Source: Burkholderiaceae bacterium
GTDB lineage: Bacteria; Pseudomonadota; Gammaproteobacteria; Burkholderiales; Burkholderiaceae
Reading direction: 5' to 3'
Assembly (NCBI GenBank): GCA_021166835.1
Contig: JAJPEN010000018.1
Span: forward strand, 1-64,000
DNA: 64,000 nucleotides
Each line of letters opens with the position of its first letter. Within the stretch, counting starts at the first letter, position 1. Positions 23,885-32,811 of this stretch are shown in pieces. The position numbers were made by a program, and so were the translations under genes. The notes beneath the pieces are model-generated. The model worked only from the letters and a program-made list of their open reading frames with translations. It did no database searches and was not told where the DNA came from.

Positions 23885-24858
23885 GGCTGGAGGCCCACAC
23901 GGCGCGCGATTTCCCGACAAAGCGCTTCGAAGTCGTGGTGGCAGCGTTGAACGCTGGCCTGATGCGCGCCGATCGCGCCATCGGCCGAAGTCAGGTCGAA
24001 CATGGGTTTGCGCGCTTCCATCGCCATCGGCATCAGGCTGCGGTAATGCTTGATGCGCTGGATCTGATTGACGTCCGGCGTTGCAACCGCACCGGCCTCC
24101 TCCAGAACGCTCTCCCGATAGGCCACTGGCAGGCGCGCCTGCCACTTCGCGTAGGCCTTGGTCGGTCGGCCCAGGCGCTCCGCGTGCTGCATCAACACGT
24201 AGCCGACCGGCGCCATCCGACCTTGCGGCATTTCACCCAGCGCAGCAGGCGCCTTGGGCAGCGCCTGCTGCCAGGTCTGCCGCCACTGGCGCAGGGTCGG
24301 CCCCAGGTTCTTCAGTCCCTGAAGGGAGAAGAGGTCAGGGGCAACCGGTACCACCACATGGCTGGATGCGACGAGTGCCGCGCGGTTGATCGCGCCCAGG
24401 TTCGGCCCCACGTCGATCAGCACCAGGTCTGCTGCATGTCGCTGTGCCGCCTCGCGGATCACGCGCCAGAAGGCGGTGGTCACGCGGAACGCGCGCTCGC
24501 GGCCTTCGAGGCAGCGCGGCCATTCGGTCGACAGATCGTCCTCGATGCGCGACAGCGCCAGATCGCCGACCAGCAGGCCCAGCTTGTCGGCCATGACCTC
24601 GATGTGCGCGGGCTGGATATCGCCGGTGCCGCCGAACAGCGGCGCCACCGCGCCGTGCAGCGTCTGCGGATGATCGTCGTCGGGCCACAGCGCTTCCAGC
24701 CGTTCCTCGTCCAGTGCCATGATCGACAGGTTGGATTGCGGGTCGAGGTCCACCGCCAGCACCCGATGGCCGAGCTCGGCAAACATCCAGGCCGTGTGAT
24801 AGACGAGCGAGGTCTTGCCCACGCCGCCCTTGTTGTTGAAGAAGGCGATGCTGATCAT
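23881..24858 (-). CDS. ParA/MinD-type ATPase within the BREX operon
   Basis: A 325-residue ATPase. It has the deviant Walker A KGGVGKTS at residues 10-17, the switch segment AVDLDPQSNLS and the Walker B-like VLIDVGPNLG. Proteins of this family dimerise on ATP and DNA and move or assemble cargo. No ParB gene or parS-like repeat is present, and the gene overlaps both neighbours (AlbA_2 protein and pglZ) by 4 bases, so it is unlikely to be a plasmid partition relic. It may position or license the BREX machinery on DNA; that role is inference. Confidence 0.85.
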   Translation of the reverse strand: MISIAFFNNKGGVGKTSLVYHTAWMFAELGHRVLAVDLDPQSNLSIMALDEERLEALWPDDDHPQTLHGAVAPLFGGTGDIQPAHIEVMADKLGLLVGDLALSRIEDDLSTEWPRCLEGRERAFRVTTAFWRVIREAAQRHAADLVLIDVGPNLGAINRAALVASSHVVVPVAPDLFSLQGLKNLGPTLRQWRQTWQQALPKAPAALGEMPQGRMAPVGYVLMQHAERLGRPTKAYAKWQARLPVAYRESVLEEAGAVATPDVNQIQRIKHYRSLMPMAMEARKPMFDLTSADGAIGAHQASVQRCHHDFEALCREIARRVGLQP

Positions 24859-26057
24859 GAGTGCTGTCCCTCGACGATCGCGGCCACGAAGCCCGGCTGG
24901 ACTTCGAAGCGCAACCGCTCTCCCAGGGCCCTGCGCGCGATGGCGATGCCGGCGCCGAAACGCTGCACGTAGCCCAGCGCGCGCAGCGCCTCGGCGAGAT
25001 TGGGGTTGCGGTAATCCGTGACGCCCGGTTGGCCGAAGTTCTCCGGCGTCACGCTGCCGAAAGGCCCGCCTGGGTTGTGGATCTCAATACGATCGTCGAA
25101 CCAGTACACGCGAACCGGGGCATTCGTCGCCTCGTAGCTGCGGTGCATGTAAGCGTTGCGCACGAGCTGTCGCAGCGCACCCATCGGATACGCCTCGTTG
25201 CGGGACTCCTGCACGCTGTCGGCGAAGCGAACGCCGCGCAGGTTGTGAACCTCGAGCTTCTCTTCGAGTCGGCGGATCTGGTCGGCAATGGTGCCGTGGA
25301 TCGGATCCTCGTCGACCACCGGTGCGGTCAGGTCGTTGCCAGCCAGTCTCAAGAACTGCGTGTACGCGCCGGGCAGCCAATCGACCGGCGACTTGCCGAC
25401 CACCAGCAGACCGAGCACGGTAGGCCGCGGTTCGGCATCGCTCAGCACGAGCTTGGTTGCAGCGAGCCTTTGCTCGTAGCTGCGCTCGTTGGCGGTCAGA
25501 ACGTCGCGCGCGACTGCCGCGGGCAGGTACTCCTGCTCGAAGCGCAGCCGATCCAGCTCATCGAGCGTTGCGTCCGCGACCGGCTGGACATCGAAGGGGC
25601 GGTCCCGATGACGCCGTCGTTCATTGAGGATGCGTTCGTCCTGCGCACTCGCCAGCCCACGGCGCGGCCCCCATCGAACATGGATGCGCTGCCTGAAGCG
25701 CACCGGCGGCGAGTCGCACGGCCAGACCGTCACGACCGCCAGGTCGTGGCCGCGCAGATGTCGCTTCTCGACGAGCAGCGTCGGCGGGGGGACGATGTTC
25801 CCGTCGGTTTTGATGTCGGCGAGCTGGCGCAGCAACTCATCGGATACGTCGAACCCGTCAACGGGGGTGCCATCGTCTCTCGCGCCGATGAACACCACTC
25901 CGGGTGATCGGTGACCGGGGAGATCGTTGGCGAACGCGCAGACAGCTTCGCGGACCGTCGTAGGCGCGTCGCCCTTGAACGACTGTTTGCGCTCGACGCG
26001 GTCCGACTCCAGGTCCGCCAGCATCGCGTCGAGCTCGGCATCTGTATATGGCTTCAT
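24855..26057 (-). CDS. AlbA_2 (Schlafen-like) and HATPase-domain protein
   Basis: A 400-residue protein. The N-terminal AlbA_2 domain (about residues 8-125) has the signature ERKQSF, FANDLPG and GVVFIGARDDGTPVDGF. The C-terminal part (about 265-395) has the ALRQLVRNAYMHRSYE and DDRIEIHNPGG motifs of HATPase_c_4 and ends in GAGIAIARRAL, the usual architecture of DNA/RNA-sensing transcription-regulator-like proteins. Such proteins recur in defence loci, but their activity is not established. ATG 26057 is the start of the conserved domain. This gene opens the second half of the island (AlbA_2, ParA, pglZ, brxL), after a 424-base gap, so it may have its own promoter. Confidence 0.85.
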   Translation of the reverse strand: MKPYTDAELDAMLADLESDRVERKQSFKGDAPTTVREAVCAFANDLPGHRSPGVVFIGARDDGTPVDGFDVSDELLRQLADIKTDGNIVPPPTLLVEKRHLRGHDLAVVTVWPCDSPPVRFRQRIHVRWGPRRGLASAQDERILNERRRHRDRPFDVQPVADATLDELDRLRFEQEYLPAAVARDVLTANERSYEQRLAATKLVLSDAEPRPTVLGLLVVGKSPVDWLPGAYTQFLRLAGNDLTAPVVDEDPIHGTIADQIRRLEEKLEVHNLRGVRFADSVQESRNEAYPMGALRQLVRNAYMHRSYEATNAPVRVYWFDDRIEIHNPGGPFGSVTPENFGQPGVTDYRNPNLAEALRALGYVQRFGAGIAIARRALGERLRFEVQPGFVAAIVEGQHS

Positions 26058-26116
26058 CGTCGTCTCCCTATCTCTGCGGCGGCCTGCTCTCGTGGCGCGC
26101 TGCCCAAGCGGTGCCA

Positions 26117-26419
26117 TCAAGGCTGTCTCCTCGTGCCCTGGCGCGGCGCTCGGCGTTGCAACCGCCCCTTGGTCATCTGCTCGATGCGTGCTGCCACCTT
26201 GGCGGCGCGAGCCACGACTCGTCCCACCGCCCTTCGAAGCGAGCAAACCGCTCGCTCGATCATCAGCATCAGTTCGCCCGCGGAAGGCTGAACTGGCTTC
26301 GCAAGGAGCGATAGCAGCGCCTCCCGCTCCTCCACCGCCGGCTCTGATGCGGGTTGCAACAAAAGCTTGAGCTGAACGGCCGACTCGTTCACCGTCGCGC
26401 CCTGATTGCGTTGCACCAT
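26117..26419 (-). CDS. Possible small hypothetical protein in the BREX island
   Basis: A 100-residue open frame in the 424-base gap between trlF and the AlbA_2 gene, on the same strand. A GGGAG lies close before the ATG. The product would be helical, rich in Arg/Ala/Leu, with the amphipathic stretch GELMLMIERAVCSLRRAVG and a very basic tail. No family is recognised. GTG at 26389 is an alternative start. The rest of the gap (26058-26116, 26420-26481) shows no clear gene, terminator or promoter. Confidence 0.4.
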   Translation of the reverse strand: MVQRNQGATVNESAVQLKLLLQPASEPAVEEREALLSLLAKPVQPSAGELMLMIERAVCSLRRAVGRVVARAAKVAARIEQMTKGRLQRRAPRQGTRRQP

Positions 26420-26481
26420 ATGCTCCCAGCCCCATTGACCCGAGTGAGCCGAGTGTTGCGATGGAGAGTTGCCATCGCTGG

Positions 26482-29316
26482 TCAGACCCTACCCAGCCGC
26501 CGATAGCGGCGCTCGAAGGCTTCCCGTCCGCCTTCCATCACGCGACAGATCTCCTCGCGCATTGGCTTCTCCTGCAGGCACCCTCTTTCGACCGTACGGC
26601 ACTGCCCGCGACGAAAGTCCAGCGCATGAATCATTTCGGCATCTCCATTAACCACGACGTTCGGGTTATGGGTGATGGCAATAATCTGCCGGCGGTGTTT
26701 ACCCCCTCGGATCTGCTTGACCACCAGGTCGTAGATCAAGTGATTGTCGAGGTCGTCCTCGGGCTGGTCGAGGATGATCGGTTCGCCGCCGTGAGCCAGC
26801 AGAAACGCCAGCATCGCCGCGGCACGTTGACCCGCCGAGGCCTGTCCGATAGGTCTGAAGCCGCTGCCGTCGCCCTTGGGGCTGTATTCCACTTTCAGCG
26901 AATCGTCCGGGTACCAGACGAGAATCCGGTCCAGGAACTCAGGACGCTGCTTGAACTGGCGTTCGAGGTAATTGCCGAAGTGGCCACCGAAGTTGAGCTT
27001 CCCTAAGCCTTCGCAGCCCTCTTTGAGGCTCGCCCTAAGCGCCTGCAGTCGCTTCTCGACATCTAGGCGGGCAGCTTCGTAGTCGTCCGGAAGTTTGTCG
27101 ATCAACCCGGCGACTGCGCCCGACTTCGGCCCTTGTGCGTCAACGATCAGGATGTCATCGCTGAACCGGTCGTCCTGTGCTCCGAGAACTTCGCGCAACG
27201 AACGCTCGATGACGCGTGGATCACGTCCATACGGTTCGAGGACGATGCGCACAAACGGGTTGTTCGCGAGCGTCTGCTGTAGGAAATCGGAGCGCTTGTC
27301 GCTCAGCCGGCGGCGTGCCGCGCCCAACTTCCCGAGGGCGTCTTGAGCCTGCACCTCGACCTGGTGCCGCTGCTTCTCGAGCGAGTCGAGTTTGGCCAGT
27401 TCGCCTTCAAGGCGCTGCCGGTCCTGCACCAGCTTGCCGTACTCGCTCGGATCCGCGACGCCTTGAGCCTTGAGAGCGGCGATCAAGTCGCCGTAGACCA
27501 GCTTGGTCTTCTGCAGCTCTGAGCTCCACGCGGTCGAGGTGATGGCGTCACGTTCACCTTTGACCGCATCAGCCAATGCCTTGCCTGTGGCCCGCACCGA
27601 CTCGGCGGCTCGGCGAACCTGATCTCTCAGTCGATTCAGCAGGTCAGTTGCCGAGCCATCTGCTGTATTGCCCTCGTCGAAGAGCCCGGCCGGAACATCG
27701 TCCGGTGCCAATTCGCTTGCCAGGCTGTCGATCCGCTTTGCGAACTCAGCGGCCGCATCGAACTGGCGGGCGATTTCCCTTTCCTGGCGAGTTCGAAGTT
27801 GGTATGCCTTGAGCACCTCCGCGTGGTGCTGCTGCTCAAAGCGGTCGAGCTTGCGGCGGACATCCGCGAGCTGGACGTTGAGCGCATCACGGCCAGCGAC
27901 CTTGCCCGCAAGATCCCGGACGCTGGCTCGCAACGCAAGGAAGCGGCGCTCTTCCTCTTGAATCGCCGCTTTCTCTGTGTGTGCCCCTACGGTCTGGTCG
28001 ATCAAGTCGAGTAGCGCGTGAGTGCCCTCCGTCGAAAGCGCCGCAATCTGGCCTTGGCTGAAGAGGCGCAGCGGAAACCGCTCGGCAGTGATCGTCTGGC
28101 TCGACGATGGCCGCCAGCCCGCGCCATCTTCCTCCTCGACAGCCGGCCCCTGACCATCCTGCCGCCAGCTCAGCCGGTACCGCTCACCATCGCGCACTAC
28201 GACGACTTGCACGGACGTGGCGTTGTCGCCGCTCAGGCCGCCGTGATCGTCGCGGCTCTTCGGTGAGTGATTGAAACGCTCGAACGTCCTCGCCACCGAC
28301 TCAATATCGCCGAGCCGCGCGAGTTCGCCTTCGCGCCGGTAAGCCAGCCGCAGGAAATGAACGATGGTGGATTTGCCGGTTCCGCGCCCGCCGACCATGG
28401 CGTTGAACCAGGGCGAGAACCCCAGACGCTCGGTTGCCTCGCGCCCCATGTAGCGCGCGCTGACAATCTCCACCCACTCGATGAAGTGGTCTGGCGTCGC
28501 GTAAGGTGAATAACCTGAAGCAGCATCATCGCTGCGGCGGATGGAAACGTCGTTTCCATCCAGCAGGGCCAGCCGCAGCCCTTCGACGGACGGCGAGCCC
28601 ATCTTGACCCAGGTGAAGTGCGAACCTGGGCAGCGCTGCCCTGCTGCGCCAGCGGCGTGATGCGCGTCCGAGCCCAGCACTTCCGCCCAAGCCAGCTTGC
28701 GTTGACGATACAGCTCGGGCTTCAGGGCAGTCGGATCGCACACCTCGATCGCGAACAGATCCGGGGTGTCGAGCAGCGGTGCGAGGGTATTGCCGTTCAG
28801 CACCCTGAAGGCGCCTGAGGGCCCGTCCACATGGGCGAGGATGGCAATACCCTCCGCCTTCGCGATCTCCTGAACCACGTCTTTCGGCGAAGCGTCGGCT
28901 GCCTCATCGCTCGCTCCCCGGGTGCCGCGAAACCGGACCGCACCGAGCAACTGGTTGACGTCTGCGCCAGTCTTTGACGGATCGAGGATCGCGAGCACGT
29001 GTACGCCGCCATTCGCCGTGATCTCGACACCGGGAAACAGGTGGAGCGGCCGGAATTCCGGATGCTTGTCTGCCTGGAGCTTCGCGTACGTGCCAGAAAG
29101 CCGATCGATCCAATCGCCGCTGTTGTGATCAGTGACCGCAACGCAATCCACCTCGGCGCGCATGAAGGCAAGCAGCCAGTCTTCCGGGGAGATATGCCGC
29201 TGGGCTGTCTGGTCAGGCCCCTTGCCGTAATCCGAGGACGCAGGCGTATGCGTGTGGAAGTCGAACTTCCACCAGCGCGCACCGGGATACGGCCAATGCG
29301 AGGGCGTTGTCGTCAT
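26482..29316 (-). CDS. TrlF-like PHP-domain and SMC-type ATPase
   Basis: A 944-residue protein. The N-terminal PHP phosphoesterase domain (about residues 15-270) has metal ligands in FHTHTP (His21, His23), VAVTDHNSGDW, HLFPGVEIT, AILAHVDG and LGSDAHHA. An ABC/SMC-type ATPase follows, with Walker A GGRGTGKST near residue 315, a long coiled coil (about 430-720), signature ASAGQRAAAM near 822, Walker B with IILDQPEDD and the H-loop ITHNPN. The layout is that of the TrlF family: a metal-dependent nuclease or phosphatase coupled to a DNA-end-sensing motor. It overlaps pglX by 4 bases, so it is expressed with the BREX core. Its part in defence is inferred. Confidence 0.88.
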   Translation of the reverse strand: MTTTPSHWPYPGARWWKFDFHTHTPASSDYGKGPDQTAQRHISPEDWLLAFMRAEVDCVAVTDHNSGDWIDRLSGTYAKLQADKHPEFRPLHLFPGVEITANGGVHVLAILDPSKTGADVNQLLGAVRFRGTRGASDEAADASPKDVVQEIAKAEGIAILAHVDGPSGAFRVLNGNTLAPLLDTPDLFAIEVCDPTALKPELYRQRKLAWAEVLGSDAHHAAGAAGQRCPGSHFTWVKMGSPSVEGLRLALLDGNDVSIRRSDDAASGYSPYATPDHFIEWVEIVSARYMGREATERLGFSPWFNAMVGGRGTGKSTIVHFLRLAYRREGELARLGDIESVARTFERFNHSPKSRDDHGGLSGDNATSVQVVVVRDGERYRLSWRQDGQGPAVEEEDGAGWRPSSSQTITAERFPLRLFSQGQIAALSTEGTHALLDLIDQTVGAHTEKAAIQEEERRFLALRASVRDLAGKVAGRDALNVQLADVRRKLDRFEQQHHAEVLKAYQLRTRQEREIARQFDAAAEFAKRIDSLASELAPDDVPAGLFDEGNTADGSATDLLNRLRDQVRRAAESVRATGKALADAVKGERDAITSTAWSSELQKTKLVYGDLIAALKAQGVADPSEYGKLVQDRQRLEGELAKLDSLEKQRHQVEVQAQDALGKLGAARRRLSDKRSDFLQQTLANNPFVRIVLEPYGRDPRVIERSLREVLGAQDDRFSDDILIVDAQGPKSGAVAGLIDKLPDDYEAARLDVEKRLQALRASLKEGCEGLGKLNFGGHFGNYLERQFKQRPEFLDRILVWYPDDSLKVEYSPKGDGSGFRPIGQASAGQRAAAMLAFLLAHGGEPIILDQPEDDLDNHLIYDLVVKQIRGGKHRRQIIAITHNPNVVVNGDAEMIHALDFRRGQCRTVERGCLQEKPMREEICRVMEGGREAFERRYRRLGRV

Positions 29317-32300
29317 CTCGCATCTCCTTTGTGTCGCGCCCGCGCGGCCTGCTTGAAGGTCCGCGTGTAGTGCAGGTCGTTCCAGCGGTTGCCGTCCGGT
29401 TCCTTGCCGCGGCCGCCGAAGTCCTTCTGGTCATCCTTGTTGTCAGGATCCCAGCCCCAGAACCACGGGAAGTCCTCGCGCGGACGCTGCGGCTCCTTGC
29501 CGCGGTCCTTGTCCCAGGTGGTCCTCTTCGGTGCAATTCGCAGGATGCAGGCGCCCTTCGCGCGCGCACCGAGCGGCTTCGCCGTCATGAAGGGACGAAT
29601 GTTGATCCGCACGCCGTCGTTGATGTCCGGCTCCCAGCCGATCGGCTGCTCGGCGAGCGGCTTCCAGCGGACGAAGAGGTCGTAGGGCGGCTCGCCGGCG
29701 AGGATGTTCGTCAACTCGGTCTTGAGATGCTCCGCCGCCGCGATGCGCGCGTCCGCGCCCTCGACCCCAGCCTTCTGGTCGGCACGCTGCCGGTCAATCC
29801 AGTCGCCGAGATAGGAATACAGCAGCTTCTCGAGCGTGCGCCGCCCCTCGCCGTTCGGAGCAGCCAGGCGGTGGTAGTTCACCAACGCATGGAAGCCGTC
29901 GCGGCGGCCGTCCCAGATGTGCCAGACGAAGGGCCGCTGATGGAACAGTTCGCAGTGCTGCTCGAAGAAGCCGTCACGGAGCCAGTCGTCGAGCGTCTTG
30001 CCAGCGAAGCCCGCCTCCGCGAGCAGACCGTCAAGCTTCGCGGCGGACCAGTCGGCGCCGAAGGCGTCGGCGAGCAGTGCCAGCACGCGCGGGGCGGCCG
30101 GCTGCTCTCCCTTCACTGGATTCAACGCGACGATGCCGTCGTGGTCGGCGTGCTTCTCGAGGCCGTCGGGGCCGAGCGCCGGACAGTCAGGAAAACTTGA
30201 CCCGCTCTGCCGTGGCCAGCGATACCCAAGCAGCCGAGCTATGGCGACCTGCAGCGGCTGGCCCGCGCCGGCAGGGAACCCATTAAACAACCACTGCGTT
30301 AGGTCGCTCGAAAAAGGCTTTGGCAAACCGTCCGGATAGTCCCGCGCCGCTACCTTCCGCCAGTGCGCGAGGTCGAAGGGAATCTTTACGAAAGTCTGGT
30401 TGGTCTTGTTTCTCTTCCCATCAACCAATTGAACAGCTGGCAAGAACTCGGCCGATGAGCAAAAGGCCCACAACGCAGGCAAGTCTTTCGGGTCTTCCGG
30501 AATAATTGCGGTGCTACTTTGATCGTATAGCTCGCCTGTGTAGAGGGTGACGGGAAGTGGAACCGTATTCCGCACAGCGATGCCTTTGCGCCCCCATGCT
30601 TCTCTCCCTTTGATATATGCGTAAGGCGCTGTTGCGAGATCCCCATTTCCACCTTCCCATCTGAGAACACCCGTTCTTCCCCCGTAGTGCAGTGTCTCGC
30701 CAGACGTAACCTGAAAAGCGTCCCATGGAAATGAGACTCCCGGTACTTCCCAAAAGCACAAAATGAACCGTGGCGTGTCACCGTTCTGAAGGCCAATGAA
30801 AGCACCGCTCCTCGTCTGCAACAAAGGTGTGGCGCAGTCGCGCGAGAACCCAATCCGTGAGTCCGGGTTCGTAGTCTGAGCATATTGTCCAATTTGAGTT
30901 AACTCGCCGCATCGAATCAACTCTGCCTTGTTTGCGGGCTTTCTCGCCGCCTGAATATCACAGTAAGTGATGCTCTCATTGCCAACCGGCTCGGCGCGTG
31001 TTAGGCAGCTCAAAGCTACGGTGACATTCTCGCCGGAGATGGCTTCAAACGCACCGGGACCAAGCCTGACCACAAAGTTGACTTGCGTCTTGCCAAGAAC
31101 GCTGATCCGAAGATCTCGATAGCTTCCCAGGTAGAGAAAGTGCTGTTGACTGACACAAGCGGATGTCCCGCTCGCCTTCAGAAGCCCGACGCATCGCTGC
31201 AGAAATGCTGTTGCAAGATCCGCGCGACCTTCGGGGAAGTGCTCTTGAATATAGTCCTGCAATTCCGCGCATTGATTGCCGCGGCGAAGAAATGGCACGT
31301 TAGTGGAGACAAGTGTGAATTGCCCGGCGAGAATCTGCGCCGCCTTCGCCAGCCCCTGCGCAGCGACCGCCATTTCCGCGAGTTCCGCCGTCTCGGCCTT
31401 GGCCATCACCTGCGCGAGCAGCGGGTCCAGGTCGTCAAAGCCGTGCTCGATTAGATCGCCACCGGCCGCGCGCGGGTCGATCAGGCTACCCAGCCAAGGC
31501 GCGCGCGCAAAGAGGTCGTACAGCCGCTCGAACCCTCGCTTCATTGCATCCGAGAACAGGTTGTCCTCGGTGCCAAGCAGATCGGTCTTCGGCGGCATCG
31601 GCAGCGCCTGCGCGGCGCGCTCGGCGAGCTTCAACCATTCGGCTTTGGACACACCGAGCGAAAGCCCCGAACAGGCGAGGTGAAGTGCAGGAAGCGTCCG
31701 GTAGCCGATCCGCCGCCAGGCCGCCAGCGCGAGGTTGAACGCGGCAATCTGCGTGCAGCGCGGGTCGATCTCGAGTCCGAACAGGTTGTCGCGCAGCACG
31801 GCTTCGATCGCAGCCTCTGACGAGAGCCGCTCTTCGGCGGCCCGCATCGCCGCGAGCATCGGCAGCGCAAACACCAGGAAATGCCCGCTGCCCATGCAAG
31901 GGTCGAGCAGCGTGATGCCCTTGGCCGCCTTGGGCCACCCATCGAACGTCCCCGCAGCGGGATGCCACGGCTTTCCTTCCTCACGCACGAAGCGCAAGTA
32001 GGTCCACTCGACATCGCCGACCGCGCAGGCGGCGCGCAACTCGTCCTCGTTCGATGCCGACTCGGCGAGATGTGGGCTTGCCGCGAGCACCCTTCCTGCC
32101 CACCACGCGCCCAGCGTGTTGTGCAGCAGAAAGAGCACCATGTAGTCCTCGGTGAACAACTGCGTCACCGCCGGCAGTTCGTCGGCTCCGATCTTTTTCT
32201 CCGACCGGTTGACTTCTTCCTTGCGGTCCGCCTGCCAGTACTGGTACACCCACCCGAGGCTGTCGTCGGCGACGAACACGTCTCGCGGCAGCGCCTTCAT

Positions 32301-32798
32301 CAGATCTTCGAGTGCTGAGCGAGTCTCCGGCGGGAGCGCCACTTCGAGCACCGGATCGCCGGAGCGGAAGATCTGCGGCAGCATGCGCTGCGCGTAGTCC
32401 GCGGCGAGCTCGAGCCAGTCGCGCCCCTCCGCGCGGGCCAGCTCTTCGCACTCCGCCAGAGAGATCGCTACTCCAGACTGCGGCTCGATGAGGAGTTCGC
32501 ACTCGGCCAGATAGCGGGCAAAGAGCATCCGATGCCAGTGCTCGTAGGCGCATTCGGTCGTCAGCCGATCGATGCCCTGAACCCCACGGCGATCGTCACG
32601 CCGGTCACCGAGCTGCCTGCCGTGCGCGCGCAGGCGATTGCGCAGCTCGCGCTCTGCCTTCGTCATGCTCGGCCACGGCTCGTGGTGGTGCACGGCAAGC
32701 TGCTCGATGACCTTGCGTGCGCCGCCCTCGGCGGTGCGGCGGGCCTCTCGCACGGTGTTCTCGAGCGAACGGCGAAGCTCGCGGGTGAGTGTGGTCAT
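29313..32798 (-). CDS. pglX: BREX adenine-specific DNA methyltransferase PglX
   Basis: A 1161-residue methyltransferase that marks host DNA (N6-adenine) for BREX self-recognition. The SAM-binding motif I is DPCMGSGHF (299-307). The catalytic motif IV position reads TNVPF (Asn500) in place of the usual NPPF/Y. The specificity domain lies in the C-terminal half. Bases about 30180-31330 (residues about 490-870) fall to near 50% G+C by eye, against about 65% on either side, and codon use shifts, which suggests recombination of the recognition region. It follows brxC by 13 bases and overlaps trlF by 4 bases. Confidence 0.93.
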   Translation of the reverse strand: MTTLTRELRRSLENTVREARRTAEGGARKVIEQLAVHHHEPWPSMTKAERELRNRLRAHGRQLGDRRDDRRGVQGIDRLTTECAYEHWHRMLFARYLAECELLIEPQSGVAISLAECEELARAEGRDWLELAADYAQRMLPQIFRSGDPVLEVALPPETRSALEDLMKALPRDVFVADDSLGWVYQYWQADRKEEVNRSEKKIGADELPAVTQLFTEDYMVLFLLHNTLGAWWAGRVLAASPHLAESASNEDELRAACAVGDVEWTYLRFVREEGKPWHPAAGTFDGWPKAAKGITLLDPCMGSGHFLVFALPMLAAMRAAEERLSSEAAIEAVLRDNLFGLEIDPRCTQIAAFNLALAAWRRIGYRTLPALHLACSGLSLGVSKAEWLKLAERAAQALPMPPKTDLLGTEDNLFSDAMKRGFERLYDLFARAPWLGSLIDPRAAGGDLIEHGFDDLDPLLAQVMAKAETAELAEMAVAAQGLAKAAQILAGQFTLVSTNVPFLRRGNQCAELQDYIQEHFPEGRADLATAFLQRCVGLLKASGTSACVSQQHFLYLGSYRDLRISVLGKTQVNFVVRLGPGAFEAISGENVTVALSCLTRAEPVGNESITYCDIQAARKPANKAELIRCGELTQIGQYAQTTNPDSRIGFSRDCATPLLQTRSGAFIGLQNGDTPRFILCFWEVPGVSFPWDAFQVTSGETLHYGGRTGVLRWEGGNGDLATAPYAYIKGREAWGRKGIAVRNTVPLPVTLYTGELYDQSSTAIIPEDPKDLPALWAFCSSAEFLPAVQLVDGKRNKTNQTFVKIPFDLAHWRKVAARDYPDGLPKPFSSDLTQWLFNGFPAGAGQPLQVAIARLLGYRWPRQSGSSFPDCPALGPDGLEKHADHDGIVALNPVKGEQPAAPRVLALLADAFGADWSAAKLDGLLAEAGFAGKTLDDWLRDGFFEQHCELFHQRPFVWHIWDGRRDGFHALVNYHRLAAPNGEGRRTLEKLLYSYLGDWIDRQRADQKAGVEGADARIAAAEHLKTELTNILAGEPPYDLFVRWKPLAEQPIGWEPDINDGVRINIRPFMTAKPLGARAKGACILRIAPKRTTWDKDRGKEPQRPREDFPWFWGWDPDNKDDQKDFGGRGKEPDGNRWNDLHYTRTFKQAARARHKGDAR

Positions 32799-32811
32799 GC
32801 GTTTTGCCCTA

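Noticed and set aside
23881..24858. ParA gene as evidence of an integrated plasmid
   Set aside because: No ParB, parS, replication gene or origin nearby; it is translationally coupled to pglZ.
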